Source of the DNA: Candidatus Altimarinota bacterium | GTDB taxonomy: Bacteria; Patescibacteriota; Gracilibacteria; JAHISY01 | Direction of reading: 5' to 3' | Assembly (NCBI GenBank): GCA_023142645.1 | Contig: JAGLJE010000006.1 | Span: 1-7,193 of the forward strand | Length of the DNA: 7,193 nucleotides | Part shown: positions 6,201-7,193 of the stretch, in pieces | Layout: every line of letters begins with the position of its first letter | Position numbering within the stretch: position 1 is the first letter of the stretch | Program-made: the position numbers and the translations under genes | Notes under the pieces: model-generated | The model's database searches: none | Told to the model about the DNA's origin: nothing | What the model saw: the letters and a program-made list of their open reading frames with translations, nothing else

Positions 6201-7193
6201 GGTGTTCCGCTCGAAGGCGGCGAAGTGAAATATTCGATTTCCAGCCAAAATTATTATTTCGATAAATATCAGGATGAATATTTTTCTTTCGGTTCGAGAT
6301 GGTATCGCTGTTGGTATGACTGTGATTATGGAGATAAATTTATTTTGAGAAACAAAGCGGACATTGATGCAAAAGGTCAATCATTGATTCAGCAGAAACT
6401 GGATTTCAAACAGTTATTCAAAAAAGCCGAAGATCGGAAAAGTAAGATTATGGTGGTGAGCGCCACGGTTCAAAACCTAAATGGTCAGTCGGTGAGTACT
6501 CGCAAATCTTTCGTGGTGCATGCCGGAGAATTTTATCTCGGCATAAAGCCAAGCCAGAGCTTCAACAAAGCCGGTGAAAAATTTAATCTCAAAGTGAAAT
6601 CTGTGGATACGGAGGGTGAGGAAATTTCCGTGAATGCGATTGGTTTAACTATCAGTAAGGTGGAATGGGTTCACAGCCGCAGAAAGGAAGTTGATGGTGG
6701 TTATTATCATCGTTGGGAAAAACAACTTACTTCCGTATTTAAAATAAAGATTAAAACGGATAAACAGGGTAATTGGAATGATGACATTGCTTTAAAAAAT
6801 GCCGGCGAGTATGAGATTACGGCGCAAGCTTCAGACAGCAGAGGAAATGAAATCACAAATACTTACAATATTTACATCCATGCAGAGAAGTCCAAAGGCG
6901 CTTATGATTCCGGAATCGTGCGTCAACGCAACGATACTTCACTCGAATTGGTTGCTGAAAATGATAGTGTCCAGCCGGGGGACACTGCCAGTATTATTAT
7001 TAAAAATCCTTTCGAAAAGGCGAAGGCTTTAATCGCGATTGAAAGAGGAAAGATTTTTAATTACGAAATTCTAGACATAAATCAAAGCCTGTTTAAATAC
7101 GACTTTCCGGTTACCAGCGAGCACATTCCGAATGTTTTCGCTTCAGTAACTTTACTTTCCTCCGATCCGGCAGTGAAACACGGGAAAATTAAT
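3270..7193 (+). CDS. Large membrane-anchored alpha-2-macroglobulin family protein, N-terminal 1308 residues (3' end beyond the right edge)
   Basis: Bacterial A2M proteins are envelope protease traps: cleavage of a bait region triggers a shape change that captures the protease. An in-frame TAA at 3258-3260 makes 3270 the first ATG. Residues 1-19 are basic (Lys/Arg at 7, 9, 14, 18, 19), then 20-38 form one hydrophobic segment. There is no lipobox Cys or clear AxA site, so an uncleaved anchor facing outward is likely. By my reading, Ig-like (Big_5-like) domains follow at ~45-131, 135-236, 237-360, 375-490 and 495-594. MG-type domains start near 615: GHYLLTFSHP near 690; a segment opening YLSVTNLG with LYWVTDLETLDSVPNAKIELFE; the hallmark YTDRPIYRPGD at 854-864; and VEEYVPAAFKV at 942-952. 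ADIDAKG and FKIKTDKQGNW mark further MG repeats. Residues 1224-1308 match the A2M_N_2 bait-region domain (VQPGDTASIIIKNPF, PNVFASVTLL). The thioester CxEQ region is not reached. Exactly eight Cys, in four local pairs. E. coli YfhM is a lipoprotein relative. Codon use differs from recO/lgt, with few CTT. Confidence 0.95.
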   Translation, partial: MNSTSDKLKNFSARFLQKRIFLILSALLVAGISFGIFITSDTSLPEVAQVYQLTADEISSGSDIVINLPREIKGSVAKENIIFTPKIEGEWMEEITDNQIVFRPKEKLEVGMYYSVKFGVDTGVITKDFQIAEAPGVVAIFPAEESETHENSEITIVFNRPMVPITTLDTLDTITIPVEITPETEGKWKWIGTRTLQFQSTERLLRSSNYQVKIKPDFVSQDGLRLEGSENSFRTRPLRYQGTSSSKIIYNQPIRISFNQPVDLAKTQKEIVLKNRTVSNKNKGETIEFVAEYGKKKIDNKETKNKSVILVFQKKDQHGRSRLWDFGNNYSLEIKKVYPEEGDITLSRPKIPSITAADVVKNIHTSSERSYFSDLDFFDPEGKLWIKFYEDIDLDGSEIIADKLVGISYGEKCVKEDEKDEWVRYSPDIECEKETDKSTIYLEFDSEEISHNEEIKINLKTIKNLSGQKINFRPFDYTLKSAPKLEILRIFPDGEKTASLIEMTICTNSPLVSPSEEEIDDYIESNEGYKFRSWNKSWRVPKNHKDFYPKCKYKEFSTRISYYLAPHTDYQINLKTEDVFGAEAAGAAEFHTGKIDDRELNFYHLQSNYSVTTPDKTKLTFAVKNMEFVIMDICQLNADDMLAVLNNKPSYTTSSENITNCVWKTQKRIDLPKKYWDKNYFHVSLSDYVPKEKGHYLLTFSHPNYFQRYGKTPQKIFERSYLSVTNLGIIEKAVQVNEWRYSSDSDNDLRDDQKAKLKNLYWVTDLETLDSVPNAKIELFETKTIHHEKKSSERFTQKVADGITNASGIFESEVVTNPAGAVVQYGDDSALITSRDNSLDYASSSQNSEKIFLYTDRPIYRPGDEVQLKGIHRIGYDGDFEILAGRIVKVEIKNSNWDEVLAKEVELSDFGTFDMSFFLDTAAPLGEYQVQVENNGWTNFSVEEYVPAAFKVDSSLNQEEFISGDDLELALDSEYYFGVPLEGGEVKYSISSQNYYFDKYQDEYFSFGSRWYRCWYDCDYGDKFILRNKADIDAKGQSLIQQKLDFKQLFKKAEDRKSKIMVVSATVQNLNGQSVSTRKSFVVHAGEFYLGIKPSQSFNKAGEKFNLKVKSVDTEGEEISVNAIGLTISKVEWVHSRRKEVDGGYYHRWEKQLTSVFKIKIKTDKQGNWNDDIALKNAGEYEITAQASDSRGNEITNTYNIYIHAEKSKGAYDSGIVRQRNDTSLELVAENDSVQPGDTASIIIKNPFEKAKALIAIERGKIFNYEILDINQSLFKYDFPVTSEHIPNVFASVTLLSSDPAVKHGKIN

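Noticed and set aside
5871..6380. Minus-strand frames opposite the A2M gene (5871-6056 and 6135-6380)
   Set aside because: Both are shadows of a strongly family-like coding frame that includes the YTDRPIYRPGD and VEEYVPAAFKV region.
1..7193. Alternative genetic code (TGA as Gly or Trp), as in some Patescibacteria
   Set aside because: No in-frame TGA occurs in leuS, recO or the A2M frame, and lgt ends at TGA exactly where the family ends.
1..7193. Frequent TTTTCG/TTCGAA strings as a DNA uptake or Chi-like signal
   Set aside because: They mostly arise from common Phe, Ser, Glu and Arg codon pairs and are not regularly spaced. I could not show enrichment by eye.

Overview
The window looks like a chromosomal segment of a free-standing, uncultivated-type bacterium. 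It is AT-leaning with many TTTTCG-type strings and uses the standard code: no in-frame TGA occurs in 533 codons of leuS or 1308 codons of the last gene. The leucyl-tRNA synthetase has the [10 protein letters not shown] and TDTMPNWAG wording that I associate with Candidate Phyla Radiation (Patescibacteria) sequences. RecO is short and lacks a zinc site, and no gene start has a good Shine-Dalgarno sequence. These traits make a Patescibacteria-like host my best guess; this is inference, not proof.

Layout. Positions 1-1599 (minus strand) hold the N-terminal ~60% of leuS, which runs off the left edge. A 37-bp gap (1600-1636) separates it from a divergent pair on the plus strand: recO (1637-2269) and lgt (2279-3043), 9 bp apart and probably one transcript. 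A 226-bp gene-free stretch (3044-3269) follows, with a strongly purine-rich first part and a candidate promoter near its end. From 3270 to the right edge runs a single open frame of 1308 codons. It encodes the N-terminal part of a large, membrane-anchored alpha-2-macroglobulin (A2M) family protein.

The first three genes are housekeeping: aminoacylation of tRNA-Leu, RecFOR recombination repair, and the first step of lipoprotein maturation. The A2M gene is the accessory and most interesting part. It has an uncleaved-looking N-terminal anchor and about five Ig-like (Big_5-like) domains. The MG domains follow, including the hallmark YTDRPIYRPGD, and the frame ends within the bait-region-type domain (A2M_N_2). 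The thioester domain, if present, lies beyond the window. Bacterial A2Ms are thought to be periplasmic or surface protease traps that protect the envelope. This one has exactly eight cysteines in four local pairs, as expected of an exported disulfide-bonded protein, and unlike E. coli YfhM it has no lipobox despite sitting just downstream of lgt.

No tRNA, rRNA, CRISPR array, insertion sequence or convincing terminator was found.
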